Positions 7,258 to 15,238 of a stretch of DNA of 36,201 nt are shown piece by piece. Source of the DNA: Candidatus Azambacteria bacterium (GTDB taxonomy: Bacteria > Patescibacteriota > Minisyncoccia > UBA10092). Made by a program: the position numbers and the translations under genes. Numbering within the stretch: position 1 is the first letter of the stretch; each line of letters starts with the position of its first letter. The stretch covers positions 1 to 36,201 of the forward strand of contig JAUSKX010000029.1 in assembly GCA_030646675.1 (NCBI GenBank). The letters run 5' to 3'. The notes beneath the pieces were generated by a model. The model ran no database searches. It was not told where the DNA came from and was given only the letters and a program-made list of their open reading frames with translations.

Positions 7258-7950
7258 TTACCAATTTTTTAATTTCAAACCGTTTTCGGCCGCTTGCTGC
7301 TGGGCTTCGTTTTTTGAAGCCCCCTCCCCTTGGGCAATTAATTCTTTGCCCAAATAAACCCCGACATTAAAATTTTTATCATGGTCTGGGCCGCTTTCGG
7401 ATAAAACTTCGTAATTCGGAGTGACGCCGACCCGTTCCTGCGCCGCCTCCTGAAACAGACTTTTATGGTCGCGCCATAGTTTTTTGTCTATGATATTTTT
7501 TAGTTCGGGAAGCAGATTTTTGGCAATGAATTCCGCGGCCGCCGGGTAATCCTGGTCAAGATAGTAGGCGCCGGTAAACGCTTCAAACGTGTTGGCTAAA
7601 ATATATTGGCGGCCGCGGCCCGTTTCTTTGGTTTCGCCTTTTGATAAATACAAGTAATCGTTAAATCCCAATTGAGCGGCAATCTGGGCAAGCATCTGGG
7701 AATTAACCAAGGCCGCGCGAAGGCTGGTCATTTCTCCTTCGGCCAAGTCAGGATAGTTTTTATAAAGATATTCGGTAACGACAAGTTCCAGTACCGCGTC
7801 GCCTAAAAATTCAAGACGCTCGTTATGATTTAATTCAAATGCCGGATTTTCATTAAGATATGAACGGTGAACAAAGGCCTGTTTGAGCAGGTTTTCATTT
7901 TTAAATTTTATGTTAAGTTGTTTTTTTAAACTGTTAAAATCTTTATCCAT
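7258..7950 (-). CDS. rnc: Ribonuclease III
   Basis: A 230-residue double-stranded RNA endonuclease for rRNA and mRNA processing. The catalytic domain carries the signature [13 protein letters not shown] (Glu44, Glu47, Asp51), and a C-terminal dsRNA-binding domain spans about 160-228 ending in [17 protein letters not shown]. At the second metal-binding cluster the usual LADxxEA reads LANTFEA: the position equivalent to E. coli Asp114 is Asn120 (codon AAC), while the essential Glu117 equivalent, Glu123, is present. The gene overlaps nusB by 8 bases upstream and precedes smc by 3 bases, indicating one operon. Start ATG as drawn gives the standard length. Confidence 0.95.
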   Translation of the reverse strand: MDKDFNSLKKQLNIKFKNENLLKQAFVHRSYLNENPAFELNHNERLEFLGDAVLELVVTEYLYKNYPDLAEGEMTSLRAALVNSQMLAQIAAQLGFNDYLYLSKGETKETGRGRQYILANTFEAFTGAYYLDQDYPAAAEFIAKNLLPELKNIIDKKLWRDHKSLFQEAAQERVGVTPNYEVLSESGPDHDKNFNVGVYLGKELIAQGEGASKNEAQQQAAENGLKLKNW

Positions 7951-8410
7951 TTTCTTTCCCCTTCCTTGGGCTTCCCTCTTCTTTTCCCGGTTCGCCTATC
8001 GCCCGATAAATTGTTCCCAAAACGCCATTGACGAATTTGCCGGATGTTTCCCCGCCAAAGCTTTTCGCCAGCTCGATAGCCTCGTTAATCGCCACCTTGG
8101 GTGGGACTTCTTCGCGGTTGCCAAGTAAAAGCTCGTAAATGCCAATGCGCAAAACATTGCGGTCAACCAAGTTGATTTGCTCAAGCGGCCATTCGGGAGC
8201 GGTTTTAACTATAATTTCGTCAATTTTATCTTTATTTTCCAAAACGCCTTTTATAAGAGCATGAACAAACTGGCTGTCTTCCAAGCCGGGGCCGAACTCT
8301 TCAAGATTCCTATCTAAAATCTCGTTTATTTTTAAATCGTTGCGATTATTAAAATCCCATTCGTAAAGGGTTTGCATCACTATTGAACGGGAAAGGTGCC
8401 TATTAGCCAT
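7943..8410 (-). CDS. nusB: Transcription antitermination factor NusB
   Basis: A 155-residue all-helical protein. The N-terminus [20 protein letters not shown] and the hallmark C-terminal segment [15 protein letters not shown] followed by [11 protein letters not shown] identify NusB, which binds NusE/S10 and boxA RNA in rRNA antitermination. A charged tail of about 15 residues ([16 protein letters not shown]) extends past the usual end and overlaps the rnc start. It is the first gene of nusB-rnc-smc. The ATG is 6 bases from the -10 box, so its transcript may be leaderless. Confidence 0.95.
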   Translation of the reverse strand: MANRHLSRSIVMQTLYEWDFNNRNDLKINEILDRNLEEFGPGLEDSQFVHALIKGVLENKDKIDEIIVKTAPEWPLEQINLVDRNVLRIGIYELLLGNREEVPPKVAINEAIELAKSFGGETSGKFVNGVLGTIYRAIGEPGKEEGSPRKGKENG

Positions 8411-8416
8411 GTATAA

Positions 8417-8445
8417 AAAATATCACAAATCCCCCCAAAAATCAA
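8417..8445 (-). promoter_or_regulatory. Promoter for nusB-rnc-smc with a G-tract spacer
   Basis: Minus strand: TTGATT (8440-8445), a 17-base spacer TTTGGGGGGATTTGTGA, and TATTTT (8417-8422) preceded by an extended -10 TG. The ATG at 8410 follows after 6 bases, which predicts a leaderless or nearly leaderless mRNA. The 17 bases at 8420-8436 recur with one change at 31279-31295 ahead of the M15 peptidase gene. Confidence 0.65.
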
Positions 8446-8476
8446 AAATTAAATCTGATTGTTTTTGATTTTTTGG
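8435..8476 (-). terminator. AT-rich inverted repeat at the end of tgt
   Basis: CCAAAAATCAAAAA (8435-8448) is complementary to TTTTTGATTTTTTGG (8462-8476) apart from one extra T. The stem spans the last codons and stop of tgt and ends in a T-run on the minus strand. It could act as a weak terminator, but it is almost pure A/T in the stem and overlaps the nusB promoter, so the call is tentative. Confidence 0.35.
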
Positions 8477-9621
8477 CGGAGGGATTCGACAAAAGTGTTG
8501 AAAAAATAAAGATTGTGGAAAGTTAAAAGACGCATCGCGGTTATTTCCTTTGCCTTCACAAGATGAGCGATATAATTGCGTTTGTAATTCTGGCAGACGG
8601 AACAGCCGCATTTTGAGTCCAGAGGTTTTTTGTCTTTTAGAAAAACCGATTTATTTAAATTCAACTCGCCAGAATTTGTAAAAGCAATCCCCCGCCTTCC
8701 GTAATGCGTTGGCACGGTGCAATCAAATAAATCAATTCCGCTTTTGATAATATTTTCCATATCATCAAGCCGGCCGATACCCAGCATGTGCCGCGGCTTT
8801 TTTTCGTCAAGATTCGGAGTAATCCACGACAAAATTTTCGCCATATCTTTTTTTGTTTCGCCCAAATCTCCGCCGATGCCGAAGCCGTCAAAATTAAGTG
8901 AATTGATAAATTTGGCGCTCTCACTTCTTAAATCCTCAAACTTCGAACCTTGAATTATCCCAAATAATGCTTGCCTCGCCCTTCGTAGCCTTGGCGAAGA
9001 AGGGTTTCCATGAACATCAACACAAATTTTTGCCCAGTCGTGGGTTCTTTTTACCGCTTTTTTTACATATTCATAAGTAGAAAATGGCGGCGTGCATTCG
9101 TCAAAAGCAAAAATAATATCGGCGCCGAGCGCTTCCTGGATTTTAATTGATTCTTTCGGCCCAATAAATAGTTCTTCCCCATTTATCGGAGATTTAAAAA
9201 ATACGCCTTGCGATGTAATTCGGACTTTTTTCGGCTGGGCATTTTTATCTATAACTGCGCCTTTATGGCCGGGGAAAAATCCCATAACTTTACCCACTCC
9301 CAAATCATGGCCAAATCCCAAACTGAAAACTTGAAAACCGCCCGAATCCGTCATTAACGGCCAGCTCCAATTCATAAATTCGTGAAGTCCGCCAGATGTT
9401 TTTACGATTTTTTCGCCCGGCTTCAAATGCAAATGAAAAGTGTTGGCTATAAGAATCTGGCATTTCGCCGCCTTTGCTTCTTCGCTGGTTAAAGTTTTGA
9501 CAACCGCCTGCGTCGCCACCGGAACCAGAGCCGGCGTTTCAACCAGCCCATTAGGCGTCTTCAAAAGCCCGAGCCGCGCTCCGCTCTTTTTTGATTTTTT
9601 TATAATTTCAAACTTAATCAC
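8449..9621 (-). CDS. tgt: tRNA-guanine transglycosylase
   Basis: A 390-residue TIM-barrel enzyme that exchanges the wobble guanine of GUN-anticodon tRNAs for a queuosine precursor. Seen: MTDSGGFQVFSLG with the catalytic Asp, the nucleophile region LFDCTVPTHYGRRG, and the zinc site CGCSVCQNY followed by HLVKAKE and the LLTFHNLYFF helix. The start is GTG at 9621, chosen because MIKFEIIKKSKKSGARLG aligns with the family N-terminus; no Shine-Dalgarno sequence is visible. Compared with typical enzymes there are two insertions: about 30 residues after FQVFSLG (roughly residues 105-135) and about 10 residues (PSSPRLRRAR) just before QALFGIIQGS. The second is encoded by a near-palindrome at 8979-9004. 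No other queuosine gene is present in the window. Confidence 0.93.
   Translation of the reverse strand: MIKFEIIKKSKKSGARLGLLKTPNGLVETPALVPVATQAVVKTLTSEEAKAAKCQILIANTFHLHLKPGEKIVKTSGGLHEFMNWSWPLMTDSGGFQVFSLGFGHDLGVGKVMGFFPGHKGAVIDKNAQPKKVRITSQGVFFKSPINGEELFIGPKESIKIQEALGADIIFAFDECTPPFSTYEYVKKAVKRTHDWAKICVDVHGNPSSPRLRRARQALFGIIQGSKFEDLRSESAKFINSLNFDGFGIGGDLGETKKDMAKILSWITPNLDEKKPRHMLGIGRLDDMENIIKSGIDLFDCTVPTHYGRRGIAFTNSGELNLNKSVFLKDKKPLDSKCGCSVCQNYKRNYIAHLVKAKEITAMRLLTFHNLYFFNTFVESLRQKIKNNQI
8979..9004. repeat. Short palindromic insertion inside tgt
   Basis: CCCTTC (8979-8984) and GAAGGG (8999-9004) are inverted, with an overlapping inner pair CTTCG (8981-8985) and CGAAG (8995-8999). The segment is translated in frame as part of SSPRLRRAR, a stretch that the TGT family normally lacks at this point. 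It resembles the in-frame palindromic elements described in Rickettsia genes, although no sequence relation is implied. Confidence 0.45.
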
Positions 9622-9633
9622 TCAAAAAATATT

Positions 9634-10593
9634 CTAGTTTACCGGCGCCGGCATTGGTATCGATTTTCCTGACGGATATGTTTGTTTGTCAAAAGTTACG
9701 GTTTGAGTTTCGCATATTTGACCCTTATCATGTCTCTGCCATTTTCCATAATAGTCGGCGCTTGGAAATTCATTTACAGTTGACCGCGCAAATTCTCCGC
9801 AAAGTTCAAATTGATTATTTGAAACTACGCGATATTTGTATTCTTTCTGCGTCTCCGGGTCTGTTGTACTTGAGGCGCAATAAGTATATCTGACGCCGCT
9901 TTTCAATTCACCTAAGTCCACGGGCGGGCGGCCATTGTCATAAGCAAACGAATTGACGCAAGAGGATAGTTCCTGCAAATTATTCGTCCGTTGCGTATCT
10001 TGGTTTCTAAGCCGCGCTTCCAAAGGCGTCCCACCTACAATAAACCCAAAAATAATCGCAATAACTACGAATACAGCCGAAATAATTGCCGGTAAAATAA
10101 AATAATTTGAATAAATTTCTTTTTTATATTGAATTTTCTTTCTTTCAAAAAAGTAAAAACCGAAAACTAAGCCTGCAATAATTAAAATCGTCAGCGCTTT
10201 GAGCAGAAATCTCGCGCCATATTCACCCTGAAGAAAATTGAATACTACGGCAATAAGGTCGCCGATAATCAACCCGCTGGCAATTAATAAAACTATATAT
10301 GTGAGCCATTTTGACAGTCTTGATTCCGCTTTTTCCGGCAAATTTTCAAAACTTTTAAACCAGAAATACAACGCCCAAATATATATAGGGAAACCGATAA
10401 TCAAAGACGCAACCGCGTAATGAATGCCCGAGGCGTCAAAATAAACAAATTGATAATTCGTAAAATACTTATTGATTACCTGAAAATATAAAATACCCGT
10501 TGCGGTCGCGACAATCCCAAGCAAAATAAAAGACATAAAGTGGACGAATATTTCCGCCATGCCGCTTTTTTGTTGATTGTTTATTTCATTCAT
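9634..10593 (-). CDS. Multispanning membrane protein, DUF5671-like
   Basis: A 319-residue protein. The N-terminal two thirds contain about five transmembrane helices (approximate residues 15-40, 55-80, 98-120, 128-150, 165-190), and the pattern FVHFMSFILLGIVATATGILYFQVINKYF resembles the start of DUF5671 proteins common in this group of bacteria. The remaining 120 residues are soluble and carry three Cys (SSCVNSF, RYTYCASS, FELCGEF), with a Pro-rich tail. The C-terminal part after the last helix (LRNQDTQRTNNLQELSSCVNSFAYDNGRPP) looks like the small pseudopilin-type domain often attached to such proteins. No function is known to me. It follows the SDR gene by 17 bases. Confidence 0.6.
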   Translation of the reverse strand: MNEINNQQKSGMAEIFVHFMSFILLGIVATATGILYFQVINKYFTNYQFVYFDASGIHYAVASLIIGFPIYIWALYFWFKSFENLPEKAESRLSKWLTYIVLLIASGLIIGDLIAVVFNFLQGEYGARFLLKALTILIIAGLVFGFYFFERKKIQYKKEIYSNYFILPAIISAVFVVIAIIFGFIVGGTPLEARLRNQDTQRTNNLQELSSCVNSFAYDNGRPPVDLGELKSGVRYTYCASSTTDPETQKEYKYRVVSNNQFELCGEFARSTVNEFPSADYYGKWQRHDKGQICETQTVTFDKQTYPSGKSIPMPAPVN

Positions 10594-10610
10594 AATTTTA
10601 TTTTTAATTA

Positions 10611-11372
10611 TTATTGTGATAATCGGCCGCCATCAATATAAAGCGTGGCGCCCGTGATATAGCTCGCTTCTTCCGATGCTAAAAAAACCACTGCCGCGGA
10701 AACTTCTTCCGGCCTGCCGATTCTCTTAAGAGGAATGCTTGCCAGCATTTCCTTCATTTCTTCTTCGGGAACTTGAGAAGCTGAAATCATCGGCGTATCT
10801 ATCGCGCCCGGTCCGATGGCATTTACGTTAATCCCGAGCGGCGCCCACTCTACCGCTAGGGTCTCTGTCATGCCAATTATCCCTCCTTTTGAAGCTGTGT
10901 AGTGCGCTCCGCCAGCGTAACCTACTCCAACACCGCCTGAAGCAATCGAGGCGATATTGATAATCCGGCCCCAGTTATTTTTAGCCATTTCTTTTGCCGC
11001 TCTCTGGGCGCACAAAAACTCGCCTTTCAAATTTATATTAATGGTCTTGTCCCAATCTTCTTCAGACATTTCCAAGGCCGGTTTATCGGTATAAATTCCG
11101 GCATTATTAACTAAAATATCCAGCCGCCCGAATTGCTTTATAACTTCGTCAAAAACGGCGCCTACTTCTGCCTTGTTTGAAACATCCATCTTAAAAGCGA
11201 CCGCCTCTCCTCCGGCGGATTTTATTTCATCAACAACTGCTTGGCATTCTTCTTGGCTAATGTCCGTTACCGCCACTTTCGCGCCCTGCCGCGCTAAAGC
11301 TATTGCATGGCTTTTGCCCATCCCCCGCCTCGCGCCGGTTACTAAAGCAACTTTTTCCGTTAAATCAAACAT
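10611..11372 (-). CDS. Short-chain dehydrogenase/reductase (FabG-like)
   Basis: A 253-residue classical SDR: dinucleotide-binding TGARRGMG at about 12-19, NNAG near 89-92, catalytic Ser in the IASIASGG region, and YTASKGG holding the catalytic Tyr and Lys. The end, YITGATLYIDGGRLSQ, is typical of the FabG subgroup. The exact substrate cannot be assigned: similarity to 3-oxoacyl-ACP reductases is generic, and no other fatty-acid gene is in the window. A basic Arg-Arg after the first glycine of the TGxxxGxG motif and the residues after strand 2 (DISQEE) lean toward NAD(H) rather than NADP(H), which is only suggestive. A 26-bp palindrome separates the -10 box from the start codon, which hints at regulation. 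Confidence 0.88.
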   Translation of the reverse strand: MFDLTEKVALVTGARRGMGKSHAIALARQGAKVAVTDISQEECQAVVDEIKSAGGEAVAFKMDVSNKAEVGAVFDEVIKQFGRLDILVNNAGIYTDKPALEMSEEDWDKTININLKGEFLCAQRAAKEMAKNNWGRIINIASIASGGVGVGYAGGAHYTASKGGIIGMTETLAVEWAPLGINVNAIGPGAIDTPMISASQVPEEEMKEMLASIPLKRIGRPEEVSAAVVFLASEEASYITGATLYIDGGRLSQ

Positions 11373-11374
11373 TA

Positions 11375-11407
11375 AATCTATTAATTTATATTAATAGATT
11401 AATTATA
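11375..11407 (-). promoter_or_regulatory. Promoter and palindromic operator candidate of the SDR gene
   Basis: AATCTATTAAT (11375-11385) and ATTAATAGATT (11390-11400) form a perfect 11-bp inverted repeat around TTAT. A consensus TATAAT on the minus strand lies at 11402-11407, so transcription would start inside the palindrome and the start codon follows 2 bases after it. This position suits a repressor site or a 5' mRNA hairpin that blocks translation. The -35 region is poor. Confidence 0.5.
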
Positions 11408-11451
11408 TCCTAAATCTCTTAAGACACAAAGATAAGTTGCAAACACAAAAA

Positions 11452-11471
11452 AAACGGGAACGGTCCCGTTT
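11452..11471 (-). terminator. Rho-independent terminator after the 173-residue gene
   Basis: AAACGGGA and TCCCGTTT form an 8-bp stem with a 4-base loop. On the minus strand it is followed by a run of T (TTTTTTTTGTGTTTG), and the stop codon of the upstream gene lies about 10 bases before it. This ends the unit of the unknown gene and separates it from the SDR promoter. Confidence 0.88.
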
Positions 11472-11480
11472 AATTAAAAC

Positions 11481-12002
11481 TTAGTTAAATGCTTCCGAAA
11501 GATTTGTACCAGAAACCTTTCCAATAAATTCTGCTCTTTCATCCCAGTCTTTCAATAAAAATTCAATAAATAATTTTCCTTCATTGCTTAAAGCGGTAAG
11601 CACTCTAATGGCTTCATTTAATTCCGTGTCCGTTAATAGCCAGTTTATTTTTAACTCAAGTTGTCTAGTTATCACAACATGACCAGGAAAATAATCTTTG
11701 CCCAATATATATCTAAAATAAGGAACAAAACTCGAATCCGTCTCATTTGCTCGTTTTTGAAACTTGTCATCAAAAAACTTACCGATTTTGGGATTTCTTA
11801 CCATTTTAATAAAATTACTTTGTGCAATTTCAAGTAATCTTTTAACAGTTAATACTTTTTCCTGCCTTTCAATTTCTTTTTCATCTTCCTTAATTTTTGA
11901 CAACAACTCCGTTTGTAATCTTTCCTGATTTTTATTCACCCTTTCTCTTTCAACATCAGATTGCACATTGTCAAAAACAGCAGAAATATTGGCATCAGTC
12001 AT
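11481..12002 (-). CDS. Unknown soluble helical protein
   Basis: I do not recognise this 173-residue protein. Residues 10-55 form a highly charged coiled coil (RERVNKNQERLQTELLSKIKEDEKE and on). The rest is a helical, soluble domain with aromatic positions (FVPYFRYILGKDYFPGH) and no Cys pair, catalytic motif or membrane segment. The start at 12002 is supported by an AAGGAGA sequence 10 bases upstream. It forms its own short unit: a strong terminator follows and an ATGTATTGATACAT palindrome lies about 115 bases upstream of the start. That palindrome is nearly identical to the one in front of the TrpR-like gene, so the regulator may control this gene. Confidence 0.7.
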   Translation of the reverse strand: MTDANISAVFDNVQSDVERERVNKNQERLQTELLSKIKEDEKEIERQEKVLTVKRLLEIAQSNFIKMVRNPKIGKFFDDKFQKRANETDSSFVPYFRYILGKDYFPGHVVITRQLELKINWLLTDTELNEAIRVLTALSNEGKLFIEFLLKDWDERAEFIGKVSGTNLSEAFN

Positions 12003-12118
12003 TTTGCGATTTTCTCCTTCCTATTCAATTGTTATAGAACATTCCTTTTGACTTCATATAGTCTACATACTTTAACCAAATAAGTCAACTAAAACTTCCC
12101 ATGCCAACCCTTGTAGCG

Positions 12119-12132
12119 ATGTATTGATACAT
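12119..12132. promoter_or_regulatory. Operator-like palindrome, copy 1
   Basis: ATGTATTGATACAT, preceded by CG. It differs at one central base from copy 2 at 12599-12612. It lies between the TrpR-like gene and the unknown gene, upstream of the latter. Confidence 0.55.
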
Positions 12133-12159
12133 AGGTACAAGGTGAATAAAAGTTATTTT

Positions 12160-12582
12160 TTATTTCAACCATTTTGTTCTTCCTTTTATGTCATTCTTTT
12201 GGGGAGGAACAATACTGACTAATTTCCCGATAAACTTATCAAATTGTTTTTCAAGTTTTTTCAGTTCGCTTCGCTTTTCTAATTTCTTAATAAAAATCTC
12301 ATAATCCCCCTCTGTTTTGTCCATTACTTCTTTTATCCTACACACAGTTGAGGTGCTAACCTTTAAAGCATCGCTGATGTCGCGCTGGCTATAATTCTTG
12401 TTTAATAAAAAGGCGATGGCTAATCTTTTTGCCAACATTATCTTTTCCGTCTTAGTTAAAAGACTATTCAAAAAATTCCTAATATCAGAGTCGTTGTCCA
12501 ATCTTGCCAATAACCACCACAAAGTGGCTTGAATTTCATAGTTGCTTTCTTTGCTTAATGGATTGCGAGAAACCTGACTCAT
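12160..12582 (-). CDS. TrpR/YerC-family DNA-binding regulator
   Basis: A 140-residue protein. Residues 15-80 match the Trp-repressor-like fold: helix DSDIRNFLNSLLTKTEKIMLAKRLAIAFLL followed by a helix-turn-helix, YSQRDISDALKVSTSTVCRIKEVMD, which is the YerC/TrpR signature (the family pattern is y-s-y-r-e-I-a-~-~-l-g-v-S-~-~-T-I-~-R). The last 50 residues are a basic helical tail (KKLEKRSELKKLEKQFDKFIGK) longer than in YerC. Trp-binding residues cannot be assigned. Twin palindromes ATGTATT(A/G)ATACAT flank the gene, one starting 17 bases before the start codon and one in front of the next gene, a classic autoregulation layout. What ligand it senses is unknown. Confidence 0.82.
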   Translation of the reverse strand: MSQVSRNPLSKESNYEIQATLWWLLARLDNDSDIRNFLNSLLTKTEKIMLAKRLAIAFLLNKNYSQRDISDALKVSTSTVCRIKEVMDKTEGDYEIFIKKLEKRSELKKLEKQFDKFIGKLVSIVPPQKNDIKGRTKWLK

Positions 12583-12598
12583 AATTATCCCTGTATCG

Positions 12599-12612
12599 AT
12601 GTATTAATACAT
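12599..12612. promoter_or_regulatory. Operator-like palindrome, copy 2
   Basis: ATGTATTAATACAT is a perfect 14-bp palindrome set inside TATCG...GATA, so the symmetry nearly extends to 22 bases. On the minus strand it contains TGTATTAAT, which could itself be an extended -10 region of the TrpR-like gene (start at 12582), as expected for an autorepressor site. Confidence 0.6.
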
Positions 12613-12651
12613 GATAACAGAGATTGTGCAGAAATTAAAATGATTTTAATT

Positions 12652-14934
12652 TTACACTTTAAATCCCTTAAGACGCAAAGAATTGAGGACGACTGAAATT
12701 GAAGAAAATGCCATCGCGGCGCCGGCTAAAATAGGATTCAAAACAATGCCCCAAACGGGGTATAAAACGCCGGCCGCCACCGGAATGAGAATAATATTAT
12801 ACACATATGCCCAAAAAAGATTCTGTTTGATATTCCGTAAAGTTTGTCGGCTTAGCTTTATTGCTTCGTAAACTCCCATCGGGTCGCCGGAAATCAAAGT
12901 AATGTCACTGGATTCAATGGCGATATCGGTGCCGGTGCCGATAGCAATACCGACTTCGGCTTGAGTAAGCGCCGGCGCGTCATTGATGCCGTCGCCGACC
13001 ATGGCCACTTTTTTGCCTTCGGCTTGAAGCGCTTTAATTTTTTCCGATTTTTCATTGGGTAAAACTTTTGCCATTATATTTTTAATGCCGATTTGTCCGC
13101 CGATGGCTTCGGCTGTTCTTTCATTATCTCCCGTAATCATCCATACTTCCAATCCCAAATTTTGCAATAATTTAATAGTTTCAACGGCGCTTTCTTTTAA
13201 TGTATCCGCAACGGCAATAGCGCCAAGCGGTTTATCGGATGCCAAAATTATTACTGTTTTTCCTTCTTTCTCAAGCTTCTGAATTTTATTTTCCTGTTCT
13301 TGAGAAATTTTTATATTTTTTTCGACAAGCAAAGCCCTGTTGCCGAAAAAGAATTTATTTATTTTGCTATCAGCGGCAATGTCGCCTTCCAGTCCTTTAC
13401 CGGGAGTAACCAAAAAATTTTCAACTTTGAAAAGCTCTATTTTTCCGCTTTCGGCCGTTTCTCTTATAGCTTTATCAAGAGGATGAGAGGATGCTTTTCC
13501 TAGACTCGCGGCATAAGCGACGACAGCTTTGGCAATCGGATGTTCAGAAAATTTTTCAAGCGAAGCGGCAACATGCAAAATATCTTCGCCCATTTTCTCG
13601 CTGAAAGCCATAATATCGGTAACTGACGGTTCGCCTTTTGTTAGAGTTCCTGTTTTATCCAAAACAATGGCATTAATTTTTCCCGCCAATTCAAGCGCTT
13701 CGGCGTCTCTTATGATAATGCCGCGTTCCGCCGCTTTGCCCGTTCCAACCATAATTGAAGTCGGCGTGGCTAGCCCTAAAGCGCAAGGGCAAGCCACCAC
13801 TAAAACTGCCACCGCGTTAATCAACGCAAAACTTAAAGAAGATTGCGCGCCCCAAAAAAACCAAACAATAAATGAACCTATAGAAATTACTAAAACAACC
13901 GGCACAAAATATCCGGTTATAGTATCGGCTAATTTTTGAATCGGCGCTTTTGACCCTTGAGCTTCTTCAACCAATTTAACTATTTGAGCTAAAAAAGTTT
14001 CTTTGCCCACTTTGGTTGCCTTAAACTTAAAAGCGCCTGTTTTGTTGATAGTCGCGCCAATAACTCCATCGCCTGTTTTTTTATCAACCGGCATTGATTC
14101 GCCGGTAACCATCGACTCATCAATCGCCGACGCGCCTTCAATAATAATGCCGTCAACCGGAATTTTTTCTCCCGGCTTAACTAAAATAATATCGCCGACT
14201 TTCACATCTTCAATCGGCATTTCCATTTCCTCGCCATTTTCGTGAATGATATGGGCGGTTTTCGCTTGAAGTTTTAATAATTTTTTAATCGCTTCCGAAG
14301 CCGAACCTTTGGCTTTCGCTTCCAAATACTTGCCCAAAATAACCAATGTCACAACTACAGAGGCAACGTCAAAATAGACCTCTAACGGCAATTTGAAAAT
14401 CGTTATGATGGCGCTGTAAATAAACGCCGCGCCAGTACCCAGCGCCACTAGAGTATCCATATTGGCGGTAAAATTTTTCAAGCCGAACCAAGCGCCGCGC
14501 CAAAATTGCCAGCCAATCCAAAATTCAATCGGTGTTGTCAAAATCAAAAGCAACGCGTATCGCCACGGGCCGGGGATTATTTCTGTAAAACTGAAAATCA
14601 TAATTAAAACGGATAATATAGCGCCGATGGTAAATTTCTTTTTCAAGAGCGCGATTTCCGCTTCTTTCAGCATTTTATGATGGTCGTGCTCGCCCTCTGC
14701 AGATTTGGCGGCGGCGGGCTCGCCATTTTGAATAATTAAGTGATAGCCGGTTTTCGCCACAGCGATTTCCATCAATTCCGGCGTTGCCGGTTCTTCATAT
14801 TCTATAACCGCTTTTTCCGACATCATATTTACCGAGGCGCTTTTGACGCCCGGCACTTTTTTTAGCGCTTGTTCAATCGTAAGCGCGCAGGAAACGCAAT
14901 GCATCCCCTGAATCGCAAAAGTTTCTTTTTTCAT
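12652..14934 (-). CDS. copA: Copper-translocating P1B-type ATPase
   Basis: A 760-residue heavy-metal pump. It has an N-terminal HMA domain with GMHCVSC (Cys13, Cys16), a His-rich linker (GEHDHH, 81-86), two platform helices, the phosphatase TGES at 277-280, the transmembrane metal motif CPC at 382-384, the phosphorylation site DKTGTLT at 426-432, the HP motif SEHPIAKA and the hinge [15 protein letters not shown] with an N-terminal CxxC domain points to Cu(I) export. Just after the HP motif, a second, similar helix ([14 protein letters not shown]) is present, an apparent internal duplication of about 20 residues. The start codon overlaps the SHOCT gene stop by one base. Expressed from the promoter at 15211-15238. 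Confidence 0.95.
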   Translation of the reverse strand: MKKETFAIQGMHCVSCALTIEQALKKVPGVKSASVNMMSEKAVIEYEEPATPELMEIAVAKTGYHLIIQNGEPAAAKSAEGEHDHHKMLKEAEIALLKKKFTIGAILSVLIMIFSFTEIIPGPWRYALLLILTTPIEFWIGWQFWRGAWFGLKNFTANMDTLVALGTGAAFIYSAIITIFKLPLEVYFDVASVVVTLVILGKYLEAKAKGSASEAIKKLLKLQAKTAHIIHENGEEMEMPIEDVKVGDIILVKPGEKIPVDGIIIEGASAIDESMVTGESMPVDKKTGDGVIGATINKTGAFKFKATKVGKETFLAQIVKLVEEAQGSKAPIQKLADTITGYFVPVVLVISIGSFIVWFFWGAQSSLSFALINAVAVLVVACPCALGLATPTSIMVGTGKAAERGIIIRDAEALELAGKINAIVLDKTGTLTKGEPSVTDIMAFSEKMGEDILHVAASLEKFSEHPIAKAVVAYAASLGKASSHPLDKAIRETAESGKIELFKVENFLVTPGKGLEGDIAADSKINKFFFGNRALLVEKNIKISQEQENKIQKLEKEGKTVIILASDKPLGAIAVADTLKESAVETIKLLQNLGLEVWMITGDNERTAEAIGGQIGIKNIMAKVLPNEKSEKIKALQAEGKKVAMVGDGINDAPALTQAEVGIAIGTGTDIAIESSDITLISGDPMGVYEAIKLSRQTLRNIKQNLFWAYVYNIILIPVAAGVLYPVWGIVLNPILAGAAMAFSSISVVLNSLRLKGFKV

Positions 14935-15188
14935 TAGGCTAAATCTTTCTTCATTCTTTCGAATTCTTCTCTGTTGATTTCGCCTTTAGCATATCGCTCT
15001 TTAAGAATTTCCAAGGGTATTTTACCGGAAATTCTGGATTTGGATTGATTAATCAACCAGCGGATTAAAACTGCTATTCCAACGATAATCAAAACCCAAA
15101 ACGCCAACATAAAAATCGGCCCAATAACACTAAAAATAGAAAACCCAACACCGCTTGTTCCCCAATCTCCCATCATATTTGAGTACAT
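14934..15188 (-). CDS. Small membrane protein with a SHOCT domain
   Basis: An 84-residue protein: a Met- and Gly-rich N-terminus ([10 protein letters not shown]), one transmembrane helix (about 17-47), and a C-terminal SHOCT motif (residues about 56-82, [27 protein letters not shown]). SHOCT segments are short oligomerisation or membrane-linked modules. Proteins of this form are common beside copper ATPases, and the Met residues before the helix could bind Cu(I), which is inference. It overlaps copA by one base (stop and ATG share the A) and is the first gene after the promoter at 15211-15238. Confidence 0.85.
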   Translation of the reverse strand: MYSNMMGDWGTSGVGFSIFSVIGPIFMLAFWVLIIVGIAVLIRWLINQSKSRISGKIPLEILKERYAKGEINREEFERMKKDLA

Positions 15189-15210
15189 ATTTTTTATTCT
15201 AATTATAATG

Positions 15211-15238
15211 CTTATATCTATTATATCATGATTGTCAA
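15211..15238 (-). promoter_or_regulatory. Promoter for the SHOCT-copA operon
   Basis: Perfect TTGACA (15233-15238), a 16-base spacer, and TATAAG (15211-15216) on the minus strand. The -35 box overlaps the TGA stop of the upstream gene, so the copper operon can be driven separately from the CcdA unit. The spacer contains another TATAAT. I see no clear CsoR- or CueR-type operator. Confidence 0.75.
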
